Assembly (NCBI GenBank): GCA_029237695.1
Contig: CM055274.1
Location: 73,790,140 to 73,854,139, forward strand
Length of the DNA stretch: 64,000 bases
Source: Conchocele bisecta
Lineage: Eukaryota > Mollusca > Bivalvia > Lucinida > Thyasiridae
Direction of reading: 5' to 3'
Positions within the stretch are counted from its first letter, which is position 1. Each line of letters begins with the position of its first letter. This document shows positions 34,090 through 45,639 of the stretch, in pieces. A program made the translations under genes and the position numbers. Below the pieces are notes generated by a model. The model worked only from the letters and a program-made list of their open reading frames with translations. It searched no databases and was not told where the DNA came from.

Positions 34090-34462
34090 CAGAGCTCCAG
34101 ATAAGCTTTGTGTCTTTAGCGTACTATACCACTTGATTTCAAAAGCATTGCGTATTTTACTTTTACAAATTAATTATTGATTTTCTTCATAACTAAATAG
34201 GGAACAAATGATAATTTTTTTTTAACAAATTTAAACATTCACTTATTTGAGCTGCAAAAAGAAAACACTGATTGCTTTTTGCAGCTCAACTAAGTGAATT
34301 TTCAACTTTATGACAGTAGTTTCATTACTCAATTTGAAAACCATGGAATGCGTATTTTCACATTACTGTGAGTATTTTGTACTCCCACTTTTGATAATCA
34401 ATGCGTATTCAGCTGAAATAATTGCGTAAAATACTCCAATACGCACCTTATCTGGAGCTTTG
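34090..34462 (+). mobile_element. CAG-B element
   Basis: CAGAGCTCCAGATAAGC to CACCTTATCTGGAGCTTTG; full-length reference copy with the GAGCTGCAAAAAG hairpin core. From 34463 to 34756 there are degenerate AACAAATG and AATCAATC microsatellites only. Confidence 0.8.
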
Positions 34463-34756
34463 TAGATCATCTGTATATGCCTTGTTGTTGATTGGATGTT
34501 TCATTCAATCAATCAGTCAAGCTACCAATATATAGATATTGAACTGTGTGTTCGACAGACAACATCAGAGACAGTTTCTACCAAATGATCTATATGTATG
34601 ACATGTTTGATAAATGGAAAATATACTCTTAACGAATGAAAAGTAACGAAGGAACGAACAAACAAATGAACAAACAAATGAAGGAAATGAATAAATCAAT
34701 GAAAAAATCAATCAATCAACCAACCAATCGATCAATTAATAGCAAATCAAACACAT

Positions 34757-35055
34757 TTTCTAATGCACTCTATAAATATCACGCAATCTGATTGGCTGAT
34801 GGTCATACATTACAGGTATATCATTGTTGATGAACGGTCGCAAATTATTTCAATATGTATTCCTACGCCAGTAGTAAAGGAGTGCATTAGAAATAGGTTA
34901 ACCGCATTGTAATTTTTAAATTTGCGGTGTATATCAGAAAATGATAGGTTGGAACACATGCTTAATGGCTCTGCTAGCTCGTCGCCATTAAACAGATTTT
35001 CCTACCTATCATTTTCTGAGATAAGCGGCAAATTTGAAAATTACAATACAGTTAA
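34757..35055. mobile_element. TTAA-6 compound element
   Basis: First unit TCTAATGCACTCTATAAA to GGAGTGCATTAGA (34757-34893). Second unit, with TTAA at 34898-34901 and 35052-35055, has inverted ends CCGCATTGTAATTTTTAAA / AAAATTACAATACAG. The loop has TTAATGGC..GCCATTAA, the site where TTAA-4 sits in the 17660 copy. Confidence 0.75.
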
Positions 35056-35269
35056 CCCTATAGTGTATACTTCTGACCACCCTGTGCATAGCTCTATGAC
35101 AAAATGGAATGCAATAAGCCTCATTTTGTTGTGTTGGTAACCATAACAGCTTGTGGCTCTGCGAGCAATTAATAATTGGCACAATTCTGCCCAACTACAT
35201 GTACAACTGTCTGGTGCATATATCATGTCTAATTCCCCCTGACAGGGGCAGACAAACTGTTTCCACCCG

Positions 35270-35745
35270 GCCACTTTCATTGGAAGAGTGGTAATTTGAA
35301 GGACAGACAGCATGGCATAAACAGTAAACAGGGAAAATAAAAAAATCGCCACTTCAAAAAAAATAAAACAATTGGCGATAAAAAAATTGTAATTTTTTAT
35401 CGCCAATTGTTTATTTTTATCGCCAATTGCGAAAGTGGCGATCGCCAGTGGAATCCCTGAGTAAAACAGAGTCATTTTTATTGATTCACACATCAGTTGA
35501 CGAATCATGAGTGACAAATTTAGAATTTGTTTAGGCCTGTATAGTTGAACCTCTCCAAACCAGACATCCGCTCTCATTGAATGAGTGGTAATTTAAAGAG
35601 ACAGTGCGGCATAAACATTAAAACAATAACATATTCTATTTATTCAAACATCAGTTGAAATCCAATTGCAATCCGGAGTAGTGAAAAATTAAGAATTTGT
35701 AGAGGCCTGTACAGCTGAACCTATCCAAATGAGACATGTGCAGCC
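35270..35745 (+). repeat. Diverged direct duplication, about 300-bp offset
   Basis: GTGGTAATTTGAAGGACAG..GCATAAACA at about 35290 and GTGGTAATTTAAAGAGACAG..GCATAAACA at about 35584. TTAGAATTTGTTTAGGCCTG and its relative recur at about 35519 and 35690. The first unit carries the CAG-S insertion. Confidence 0.6.
35329..35459. mobile_element. CAG-S element with 6-bp duplication
   Basis: CAGGGAAAATAAAAAA to GTGGAATCCCTG, flanked by AGTAAA (35323-35328 and 35460-35465). The hairpin is built from repeated TATCGCCAATTG and complement. From 35746 to 37160 there is nothing I can assign. Confidence 0.75.
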
Positions 35746-37159
35746 TGGGGAGCTCACAGCGTGTCCGGTTTAGAGGGGCTGAAGACTCCGCAAGAATTTC
35801 AGCGTTGAATTTGCAATGTCTGCTCACATTCTGCGTAAGCAATCGGGTTGAGTGGATTTAAACCCAATTTCAAAAAATTGCTTCACAGTGTAAAATATAA
35901 AAAAATGATTGGCGAAATGGGGCTTATGAAATATGACGCATCAAACGCGTCTTGTTAAGCTTCATTTGGTGGTCTCTGTATTTTCGCCCAAACTTCTGTC
36001 GTTTCTGACATTGAAATCAATTCTTTGCAAAAACGACATACGTCTGTGCCAAACTCCATAGACCAACATGCATGCAAATGCATCGCATGAAGACGCGTTT
36101 GCTGTGCATTATTTCATCAAAATCTGTTGCATATTAAGGAAAATATCAAATAATGCTTACTTTGGAGTGGGTGACGTTGTTGTCGTTGTAACCACGTGAT
36201 CATGCACCTTGACTATACAGGTCTGTGGTGTTGAAGAAAGGGTTAACACTGTAATCATCAGCTATCTACATGCACCTTACATAATCTCTGCAAACAGTGA
36301 TGGAATTAAGATAGCACTATCAGGGCACCTGTCTCCCAATTCGCCCATTAATTAACCATTAACAATGTGATAAGGTGTAAATCTATGGTAGTCTGACACC
36401 AAAAGAAATTGCTAGGTGTTTTGCTACTGTTTTGTTATTGTCTACTGGCGGGCGTATTTGTTTTGTGTCTATTTCGGAGTTTCTGTATATTTTCGGTTCT
36501 GTTCTCAATCTAAACGGCATCTTGGAGGATAGAAGGATATCATGATCTCGGTAATGAATCCATCCGTTCCAACTGGATTCACACCTAGTATGGTATGCTA
36601 AGAGCACAGTCTTCGAATTTAGCCGCTGGTCCGATGCCCGAGGCCAGTAAAATTTCCGACGGGCCAGTAAAATTCAGAATGTTTTTTATTCTCTTTGCTA
36701 CATGAACGGCTGTTTCATTTACCTCTTTATAGTTGTGGCTAGTTGATATTATCGTTATTTACTTGACAAAAATACAATTATCTTGCTTCCTAACAGTTAA
36801 TAATTGTTTGTGTATGCTGGTACACCAGAATTATGGTAAAACATTATACCATTTTAAAACTTGATTAACTATTTTATTTTGTGTGTTCAATTGATGTAAT
36901 AGCTGATTTCTGACATCGCATCGAAGAGCCTGTGTGTATTAAATGTTTCAAACACGACTTTTCCATTACAAAAATCGATAAATATAGTACATTGACCATA
37001 AAAGATATATTTTCTATGTTTACACGAAGTGTCTTCGCTTCAGACAAACTGCAGAAAGCACAAAACTTAGCTAAGCTATGGAGGCGAGATGTAACCTAAT
37101 TTCGTCTGCACCCAATAGCCGACAGATTTTCAGTTTCTGAAGAGGGGGAGTCAACAAAA

Positions 37160-37186
37160 CATGGGGGTAGGGGGGGGGGGTGGGGC
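37160..37186 (+). repeat. G-rich tract
   Basis: Runs of five, ten and four G within 27 bases; a possible quadruplex. Confidence 0.7.
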
Positions 37187-37312
37187 ACTAATCGTACCGG
37201 CTTCTTTGGGCCGACAATTACGTCTGGACCGATTGGCATTCTGAAATTTTAGAAGCCCTGGTAGGTATTGAGTCTGCAGAGTGACCATGACGAGAGCGAT
37301 GATGACCAAGAC

Positions 37313-37452
37313 AGAGATGATGACGAGATGGAAATGTCGGAAGATCTAGTTTATAAAACATTGATATCTTGAGACCAATCCAGAGATGATGACCAGATGG
37401 AGATGTCGGAAGATCTAGTTTATAAAACATTGATATCTTGAGACCAATCATT
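37313..37452 (+). repeat. 70-bp direct tandem duplication
   Basis: AGAGATGATGACGAGATGG starts at 37313, and a near-identical unit starts at 37383. Each unit reads in one frame as acidic DDDxMEMSEDLVYKTLIS then a stop, which could be the remains of a C-terminal coding segment, but no upstream frame supports it. Confidence 0.85.
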
Positions 37453-37753
37453 AAAACAACATTATATTGACTTGTTTTTGTTCTTATTATACAACTACTA
37501 TACAAGCATATACATGTAGATACTTTTATGATAATATTATATTTATACATAGTCCCACATAATTTTTCGGGCCAGGCCAGTCACTTTAGGAAGTTGACTG
37601 CCCCGGAGGGCCAGTGGTTTGAATTTTTTTTTGTGAAGACTGAGAGCATCTGGCACCAGATCAGGATGTTGATGGTTTAGTGTATCAAGAATTTTGTAAT
37701 TCCTGTACAGAACTGTTTGTACAGACCTGTGCCACACAAAAATGTACATCAAA

Positions 37754-38156
37754 CAGAGCTCCAGATAAGCTGCATATTTGCATAAATATCTAATTAAAAT
37801 GGCCAAAAACCCAATTGAAATCAGAAGTAGTGAGTATCAAAAAGCAATGAGAACAATTGTGGTACCTTTATCATGCTGCAGAAAACAATAAACAGACCAC
37901 AAATATAGCATATTTTTCTTATATTTCCATGAAAACACATCTCGGTATTTCATTAGAATTGTCTCCAAGGAGACAATTCTAATGAAATACCAAGACATGT
38001 TTTCATTTAGAAACAAACTATTCAATAATTGCTGTCTGTTGATGTGTAAACAGTAGTGTAATTTTATTTTACCAAATTAAAATTTTGAAATTCCCAATTG
38101 TGTCAGAAATGATGAAGTAACAATACTCAATTACTAATTCCTTATCTGGAGCCCTG
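37754..38156 (-). mobile_element. CAG-A element, reverse, 7-bp duplication
   Basis: CAGAGCTCCAGATAAGC to CTTATCTGGAGCCCTG, flanked by CATCAAA (37747-37753 and 38157-38163). Confidence 0.85.
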
Positions 38157-38166
38157 CATCAAATAA

Positions 38167-38254
38167 AAAATCCCATTACCCCACCCACCTATAGTTGAAC
38201 TGTAGGAAAAGAAACATGCACAGCAACAATAGGTGGGTGGTGTAATGGGATTTT
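38167..38254. mobile_element. Short hairpin element (CCCATTACC type)
   Basis: AAAATCCCATTACCCCACC / GGTGGTGTAATGGGATTTT enclose a 40-base loop. It abuts the CAG-A target duplication. A related core lies inside the element at 54188. Confidence 0.7.
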
Positions 38255-38347
38255 GTTCACTGGACATTAATGTTTTTGTTTAAAGCATAGCTGGTCAGAG
38301 TCTGACACCTGTGTTGTAACTTGGCGTGATACAGGTGTGTTAATTGC

Positions 38348-38516
38348 AGGGATTCTGCTGGCGATCGCCACTTTCGCAATTGGCGATAAAAATAAACAAT
38401 TGGCGATAAAAAATTACAATTTTTGATTTCTTTTTTGAAAATTTTAATTTTTTATCGCCAATTGTTTTATTTTTTTTGAAATGGCGATTTTTTTATTTTC
38501 CCCAGCGGAATCCCTG
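38348..38516. mobile_element. CAG-S element
   Basis: CAGGGATTCTGCTGGCG to CAGCGGAATCCCTG, flanked by AATTG (38343-38347 and 38517-38521). Reverse orientation relative to the copy at 35329. Confidence 0.75.
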
Positions 38517-38588
38517 AATTGCCGTCTGAACAGGACCTTGTTGGTGAATGGCCATAAAACTCCACTCTGTCGATAAGTACAACAATGG

Positions 38589-38765
38589 GTGGATAGTTTA
38601 ATGATGGAGCATTGGACTTCAACATCAGAGCTCATGATTTCAATTCCCGCCTTAGGCTGGAAAAATAATTTTATAATAGTTTGATACGACTCGGCTTTCG
38701 GATAGAGGTTCCATTTCTATATGAACTTAGCTGGTGCTGGGATGCATTCAATTTCGCTTTTTATC
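38589..38765 (+). mobile_element. tRNA-derived SINE, degenerate
   Basis: GATGGAGCATTGGACTTCAA matches the head of the SINE at 29855; the CTTTCGGATAGAGG and TTCTATATGAACTTAGCTG parts are also kept. Confidence 0.6.
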
Positions 38766-38882
38766 CCGCCACCCGTGGTTCAGTGGGCAAATTGAGATTA
38801 GTTCCTCCAATAAATTCTGCTATGGAACCATGTTACATTAATAACACATGCTGTTGATTAGAATGCTAACAGAATTGATTTA

Positions 38883-39522
38883 CAATGCTCCAGATAAGGA
38901 ATTAGTAATTGAGTATTGTCACTCCATCTTTTTGGAACAATTGGGTATTTCAAAATTTTAACTGTGTAAAATAGAATCACACTACTGTTTACACATCAGC
39001 AGACCACACTTATTGAATAGTTTGCTTCTAAATGAAAACACATCTTGGTATTTCATTAGAATTGTCTCCTTGGAGACAATTCTAATGAAATACCAAGATG
39101 TGTTTTCATGGAAAAATAAGAAAATATGCTATATTTATGGTCTGTTTTTTGTTTTCTGTAGCATGATAAAGATACACAAAATTTTTCATTGCTTTTTGAT
39201 ACTCACTACTTCTGATTTCAATTGGGTTTTTGGCAATTTTAATCACAGGTTGAAGTAACCGACCGAGGTCTATAAATACATTAAATATGCCTAAAAGCAT
39301 TAATGAATGAAGAAAAACAAATGTTTTGTTTGTTTACACCCTCCATATACTCCATTATAATGGAGTACGGTATATGGAGGGTGTAAAAAAAATATATTTT
39401 TTTTTTCTTCATTCATTGATGCTTTTAGGCATATTTAATGTATTTATAGACCTCGGTCCGTTACTTCAACCTGTGATTTTAATAGGGTATTTACGCAAAT
39501 ACGCACCTTATCTGGAGCTCTG
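38883..39522 (+). mobile_element. CAG-A element with nested hAT-like insertion, 6-bp duplication
   Basis: CAATGCTCCAGATAAGG to CTTATCTGGAGCTCTG, flanked by GATTTA (38877-38882 and 39523-39528). Removing 39244-39483 restores the family sequence GGCAATTTTAAT..AGGGTATTTACGC. Confidence 0.9.
39244..39475. mobile_element. 232-bp hAT-like palindromic element
   Basis: Perfect ends CACAGGTTGAAGTAAC / GTTACTTCAACCTGTG with an exact 8-bp duplication ATTTTAAT (39236-39243, 39476-39483). The arms (AGGTCTATAAATACATTAAA, GCCTAAAAGCAT) are about 90 bp long and nearly identical, so the insertion looks young. The loop is TCCATTATAATGGA. Confidence 0.9.
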
Positions 39523-39529
39523 GATTTAA

Positions 39530-39645
39530 TGGGTGGTCTGTTGAGAAAAGGGACTTTATGATGCATGTGATCAGTGTAGACCCAGATCAGCCTGTACATC
39601 TGCGCACATTGATCAGGGCCTACACTGTCCGCCATTCATTCATAT
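39530..39645. mobile_element. VH-variant fragment
   Basis: AGTGTAGACCCAGATCAGCC and TGATCAGGGCCTACACTGTCC form the variant hairpin; the flanks GAGAAAAGGGACTTTATGATG match the 44775 type. Confidence 0.55.
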
Positions 39646-39942
39646 AAGGTGCTTTATTGTTTATATTTTCCGGGTGCGTATATATACTCACCACCCCGTC
39701 CATCTGTCCGATCTTTTGCGTTAAAGTTTTCAGCTACATACTACCGTATCTCTGTTCCCGTAAGTTTTATTGGCTTGAAAATTCATATGCTTATTTGTCG
39801 TCATCCATATTTTCATTCTATAGCCTATCTATGTGGTACTCACGGTCAGGACATAGAAATCTGTGTTAAAGTTTTGTTCTGGCTAAGCAAATTTCTGGCC
39901 ATACAAAGTTATGCGTATATAAAATTCAGTGTATATAATTAA

Positions 39943-40539
39943 AGGTACATAAAGTTGAAAATTCACTTAGTTGAGCTGCAAAAAGCAAACAGTGTTTGCT
40001 TTTTGCAGCTCAAATAAGTGAATTTTCAACTTTATGCCCACGCAGTAGGTTATACTATAGTGAGACAGATACGTTTGTATATTCTGTACATATGACATTT
40101 TCTGGCAAAATAAACATTCATTCACCATTACCCCACATATTGATTGGCATTATTATACATTTTGTATTAGACAAACATTTTCACACTGATATCAGGGGCG
40201 ATAACCGTGTTTCCTTAAGATGTTAACGGACATTATTATTTATTCTCTGTAATTATTTTTTGATGTGCAATGATCATACTTTATAATCTGTCTAAACTAT
40301 TATTTTTTCAGGTGACACATTTCATTAGTGTAAATAAGTAAAAAGTATCATGCCTCATTTGCATATGAAAATAGCCTGATACCACCGCGCGTCACTATCA
40401 GTAAAATAAATATTACTAAATGATTATATCTGTTTTGGGGGCACTTGTAATTGTTAGAACTGGTGGAATAGTGACACAATTATACACTTATTTAATTCCT
40501 ATAAAGAACATTTTGTGCCTACTGAGTGGGCATGTACCT
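39943..40539. mobile_element. KOL element with hairpin inserted in its left end
   Basis: TTAA at 39939-39942 and 40540-40543 flanks AGGTACAT .. ATGTACCT. The inverted end AGGTACATGCCCACTCAGTA is interrupted after ACAT by an 84-bp palindrome of the CAG-B core type (39951-40034). TTAA targets with AGG ends fit Kolobok-like elements. Confidence 0.75.
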
Positions 40540-40861
40540 TTAAAGTGCTGGGTATACAACATTTTCAAAGTGAACCAGTTAGTAATTTCATGACCCCCTT
40601 GCTTGGATCCAACAATCATTGTGGGAAATTTCTGTGAGATTGTGTTGCAACAGCACTGATATGTACAGATAGGCCATTATAGATTAGCTGCTACATTTAT
40701 TACACTTGACATAGGGAACATTTGTACCCCTGTGATCAATCAATCAACACACTTTCCAGGGAACATTACTACCCCTGCTGATTGATCAATCAGGGCACCT
40801 TGTAGTGTAATTGAAAAGGAGTGTCAAAGGGTCACAACATGTGCCTGTCCTTGCCAATTAC

Positions 40862-41211
40862 CAGGGCTCCAGATAAGGAACATTTTAATTGGGTAAAATA
40901 AAATTACACTACTGTTTACACATCAACAGACAGCAATTTTTTAATAGTTTTCTTCTAAATGAAAACATGTCTTGGCATTTCATTAGAATTGTCTCCTTGG
41001 AGACAATTTAATGAAATGCCAAGATGTGTTTTCATGGAAAATAAGAAAAATATGCTATATTTGTAGTATGTTTATTGTTTCCTGCAGCATGATAAAGCTA
41101 GTACCACAATCTTTTTATTGGTTTTTGATACTCGCTACTTCTGATTTGAATTGGGTTTTTGGCGATTTTAATTGGGTATTTAAGCAGATACGCAGCTTAT
41201 CTGGAGCCCTG
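40862..41211 (+). mobile_element. CAG-A element, left part shortened
   Basis: CAGGGCTCCAGATAAGG to CTTATCTGGAGCCCTG; about 55 bp of family sequence after the left end are missing. From 41212 to 41753 only a TTTAGAGGGGTTCCACTG motif (41467) is recognisable. Confidence 0.8.
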
Positions 41212-41753
41212 GGTATTTTAGGTTGGACTCACCTGCTTTTCAGGCCCACTTTGACCTGCATTTTCCTATATATCTCGGGAGATTATGGCTGATTTCAGAG
41301 GAACCTCAGAGTCCAAACTGGACAAGAAGTTCCACTATAAATTAGACATGTTAACGCTTCAAGACACATTCTAGTGTATTGCAATCATGAAAAGTCATTG
41401 TGATCCGAGATGCACAACAGTGAAACACATCTAAGTTAAACATCCATAGTTTTCCGAGTGTACGGTTTAGAGGGGTTCCACTGTATGTGTCTTCAATATA
41501 TGTAGTAAATAACATCTATATATTTACATCCGTATTATCCAATATTATGTCAGATAATTTTTCGAGTTTGCCGAGATTTTCCGTGGATTATGTAGAAGCT
41601 GGATAGGATAGCAGGGGGAATTATATAAATTCTTGGGGCATGTGTACTTATCACCCTTCTGTGGTATAGTTTCTGAGGTTTACATAAAGTATTAGGTTAG
41701 AAGGAAGTGGGCTTATGTAGTTGGTGTGTCTGACATGCATCACACGAGGTTCT

Positions 41754-41967
41754 TTAACCCTTACTACGCTGAATTAATTTTTTTTCGTTTGCTGGAAATG
41801 TTTTATTTTCAATTTTTCTGTATAGAAACCTGTTTTGACAGCGCATGAGAATCGTCTCCACTGGAGACGATTCTCATGTGCTGCCAAAAGCAGGTTTTTG
41901 TTAAGAATTAAGGCAAAAATGAAAAACAGCAGATGACATTTTTCGTCTCCCGCGTAGTGAGGGTTAA
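41754..41967. mobile_element. TTAA-3 element
   Basis: TTAACCCTTACTACGCTG to CGCGTAGTGAGGGTTAA; 214 bp like the copy at 13395, with the same apical hairpin. Confidence 0.85.
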
Positions 41968-42211
41968 TATGCATATAGTATACTATTCCCAGGACAAAGT
42001 TCTGAATAGGGCATTCATTGATGCCAGATCATAATCCGTGGAGCATTAGTGACCTTTGTATCTATCAACAGCAATGTCAGTTAGTCAATACACAATATAT
42101 CATTCTTACCCCCATCACCCATTATCTCAATCAATCAGTCTAGGAGTTGATTGTTTGGTCAATTGTAAATTGAGTGTTACCCTTGACCTTGAACCTATCA
42201 GGAACTACATA

Positions 42212-42453
42212 TGTGGCTGTGACTGGAGAAATTGGGTGTATGGCTTGTGCGACCAGTGTAGATCCAGATCAGCCTGTGCATCCGCACAGTCTGATCAGGA
42301 TCTGCACTGTTCGCCATTCCATCAATGAAACGTGTTTCAGACTTGTAACAAGGAATATCGATCATTATCAAGTTGCAGGAGTGTTACTTGATCAGGAGCT
42401 ACACTAGTACTGGTCATAAATCCCATAAGCGCCATTTCTCCAGTCACAGCCAC
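42212..42453. mobile_element. VH element, best-preserved ends
   Basis: TGTGGCTGTGACTGGAG / CTCCAGTCACAGCCACA, flanked by TA on each side. The core AGATCCAGATCAGCCTG / CAGTCTGATCAGGATCT is intact. Confidence 0.8.
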
Positions 42454-42529
42454 ATATATAAGCAGCCACAAATGTTGGTTTTTTGTTGCTTTGTTTGGTC
42501 CATGGCCAGGGCTATCCTTTTTTTTTTCT

Positions 42530-42645
42530 TTCTATGTGCTTAATAGAAGTAAATGTTGTGATAATTAACATTTCGAACCGTCCCATGGAGCAGTTCAAAT
42601 GAGTGGTCACAACATACAATTGCATTGAGAAACAACAAAAGTTCT
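42530..42645. mobile_element. TTAA-5 core, degenerate
   Basis: AAATGTTGTGATAATTAACAT, CGAACCGTCCCATGGAG and CAGTTCAAATGAGTGGTC form a damaged TTAA-5 hairpin. Confidence 0.55.
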
Positions 42646-42735
42646 GACCTCAATAGTGAATCCATCCTTACCAGGATGAATGTCTGAGGACAAGTTGTGC
42701 GTTATAAAACACAATTAACTGTCACCAATTCAGTA

Positions 42736-43069
42736 CAGGCTCCAGATAAGGAATTAGTAATTGAGTATTTTCACTCGATCATATCTGAAGCAATTGGGTA
42801 TTTCAAAATTTTAATTGGGAAAATAAAATCACACTACTGTTTACACATCAGCAGACAGAAATTATTGAATAGTTTGCTTCGAAATATAGTTTGCTTGGAA
42901 AATAAGAAAAATATGATATATTTGTGGTCTGTTTATTGTTTTCTGTAGCATGATAAAGGTACCACAATTTTTGTATTGCTTTTTGATACTCGCTACTTCT
43001 GATTTCAATTGGGTTTTTGGCAATTTTAATTGGGTATTTACGCAAATACGCAGCTTATCTGGAGCCCTG
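42736..43069 (+). mobile_element. CAG-A element lacking its apical hairpin
   Basis: CAGGCTCCAGATAAGG to CTTATCTGGAGCCCTG. The stem-loop is deleted (GCTTCGAAATATAGTTTGC joins the arms). From 43070 to 43393 nothing is recognisable. Confidence 0.8.
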
Positions 43070-43393
43070 CACTATATTGCAATTTCAGTCCTGGAATATT
43101 GTGTAATTTCAGTTCTGAATTTGTGATATTGCCTGTATAGGCATGTCTGTATATCATCTTGTTTGGAACGGAAGTAAAACCCCAACCAATCTATCAATCA
43201 ATGCTTGTATATCACGTTACTGTGATGTACGGATGTAAAACACCTTTTAATCATAGTTCAATTGAACCAATTATCATTATCAGTTATATATCATACTTTA
43301 CGAAGTTCAATATTGGCATAATTATACAAGGATGTGATCAGGAAGATATTCCAAGAATTTAAGAAAAGGGACCTTACAGCATTTGCACTAAAT

Positions 43394-43645
43394 TTAACTC
43401 TTAGACCGCTGTCTTATTTTTGTTGTCGTCTGCTGTTTATTTTCTATTTTCCATTTTTATCACCAAAAACATGGTTTGCCAGCACTTTAGAATAATTTAC
43501 AACATGCTTTGACAGCACTTCAGAATCATTTCCAACGGAAATGATTCTGAAGTGCTGTCAAACCATGTTTTTGATTTGAGAAATAAGGCAAGATATAAAA
43601 GCAACAGCAGACGACAATTGTTGTGAGTAGCGTTCTAAGGGTTAA
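43394..43645 (-). mobile_element. TTAA-2 element, reverse
   Basis: TTAACTCTTAGACCGC to GCGTTCTAAGGGTTAA, with intact hairpin AGAATCATTTCCAACGG. Confidence 0.85.
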
Positions 43646-43778
43646 AATTAAAACAGTGAACCACTCGTACTGTACAGTTTCGATTCGGCTCATATTTAAG
43701 GGTGGGAATTGGCTCGAACACCTTCCATACCCGGTTGAATTCAAATCAAAATCTTATAAGTTGACTACGTACTTCTTT

Positions 43779-44245
43779 AGGTACATGCCCACTCAGTAGG
43801 TTATAATATAGGGAGACAGATATATTGTTTATTCTGTAGAATGACATTTTCTGGCAAAATAAACATTCATTCACCATTACCCCATGTATTGATTGGCATA
43901 TTATACATTTCATATCCGACGTATATTTCCAGACTGATGTCAGGGGCGATAACCGTGTTTCTTTTAATGTTCACTATTTATTCTCTGTATTTATTTTTTG
44001 ATGTGCAAAGATCATACTTTATTATCTGTCGAAAATAATTAAAAAATATCATGCCTCATTTGCATAAGAAAATAGCCTGATACTACCGTGCGTCGCCATC
44101 AGGAAAATAAATATTACTAAATGATTATATCTGCCTAGTGATCACTCGTAATATTATGTTTAGAGCTGGTGGAATAGTGACACAATTATACACTTATTTA
44201 ATTTCTATAAAGAACATTTCGTGCGTACTGAGTGGGCATGTACCT
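43779..44245. mobile_element. KOL element, uninterrupted
   Basis: AGGTACATGCCCACTCAGTAG to ACTGAGTGGGCATGTACCT, 467 bp, TTAA on the right. Contains TGACATTTTCTGGCAAAATA and GGTGGAATAGTGACACAA. No coding frame. Confidence 0.75.
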
Positions 44246-44540
44246 TTAATACTGAATGGCAATCTCTTTGTGCAGTTCCCATATTCAAATTTACAGCCGA
44301 TTACTTCCCACAAATCTATTTCAGAAAATAGCTATTTCATCAGCCTTTGTTGTACACTGGTGGGGAATGTAACCTTTGACCTGGCTTCTTATGGAATATG
44401 CACACAAGAGTTACTGACCCTGAATAATTAGTGCTAATTAGTCAAGTGATTAATTGGGGCCCGATTTTATGTGATCTTCATCTGGCAATGTGCCTTTGCC
44501 ACTATGGAATACAACACTTATTGAATGAGTGCACCTAATA

Positions 44541-44774
44541 TGTGGCTCTGAGAAATGGGGCTTATGGCTTATGCGACCAGTGTAGATCCAGATCAGCCTG
44601 TGCATCCGCACAGTCTGATCAGGATCTGCACTGTTTGCCATTCCATTAATGAAGCGCCCGTCGTGCTTCTAACATTCAGGGTATGGCGTTATCAGGCTAC
44701 AGGAGTGTGCTATTTGATCAAGAGGTACACTGGTCGTGAAACCCATAAGCCCCATTTATCCAGTCACAGCTACA
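44541..44774. mobile_element. VH element
   Basis: TGTGGCTCTGAGAAATGG to TATCCAGTCACAGCTACA, with an intact central hairpin. Confidence 0.75.
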
Positions 44775-44900
44775 TGTGGTTCGCTGGCAGGGAAAGGGGA
44801 CCTAATGATGCTTGCGACCAGCGTAGGCCCTGATCAGACTGCGCGGATGCGCAGGCTGATCAGGGCCTACGCTGTTCGCCAATCAGTCACTGATTTTCAA
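44775..44900. mobile_element. VH-variant hairpin
   Basis: CGACCAGCGTAGGCCCTGA and TGATCAGGGCCTACGCTG pair with TCAGACTGCGCGGATGC at the apex. It abuts the previous VH copy. From 44901 to 45244 nothing is recognisable. Confidence 0.65.
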
Positions 44901-45244
44901 AGTAGCGTTGCTGTTGTTAGGAAATCTATTGTGCCTGCCATGATACTCAGACTGTGTGACTTTGCAAGATGATCACTCAATCTAACATTATTGCAAATGT
45001 TGTAAGGTACATTTTCTCAGCTGTCGGCCCAATTATGTGTATGTTAGAAATGGGGCTTATGGTATTTGCGACCTGTATAGTGGGTTTATTCTGGATACTT
45101 TGGTTTCCTCCTCCCACATTCAGGACCACCCTTATGCTCCATTGTATACTTGCTCTCTCGCACATGTTTGTGATCTTTGTAAAATAATAAGTTTAAAATA
45201 CAGACCCTTGGCTAACGGATCATGAGTTACAGACACCCAATGAA

Positions 45245-45400
45245 TTGATTGATTGATTAGTGTTTAGCAGCCTAAACCAGGTCTCAGGTCGGGGTTCCGG
45301 TAAGGATGAACCCGGATTGTTAAATTACCCATTGCATGATCCCACCTGCCAGTCCCACCCCAATGAATTGTCTGTGAGTGGTTAAATAAACCCAGATACA
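45245..45400 (-). repeat. FR-like fragment, reverse
   Basis: GTCGGGGTTCCGGTAAGG, AACCCGGATTGTTAAAT and CACCTGCCAGTCCCACC are the complement of the 5' part of the FR variant at 5265. Confidence 0.45.
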
Positions 45401-45639
45401 TCTTCCATGTCTGCTGTCTGCAGGTATTATTATATAAATCTAATTTCTGAATTACGACTAAATGCCGTGGTACGCAGAAATGTCGTGTTTCCTGCAGGAA
45501 AAGCAATTACATGAAAAGAAATGGCGTATTGAAATCAATATCTGCCACCAACACAGGATAATTAAACCTGTTTAGCTCCGGTGTTTACTCTTGCAATGCC
45601 AGCGGTGAAAATAACAAATTTGGAGTATTTTTCTTATTT

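Noticed and set aside
35041..35577. 178-codon open frame on the - strand with hydrophobic stretches
   Set aside because: It spans the CAG-S hairpin and a diverged duplication; the hydrophobic part is the AT-rich hairpin.
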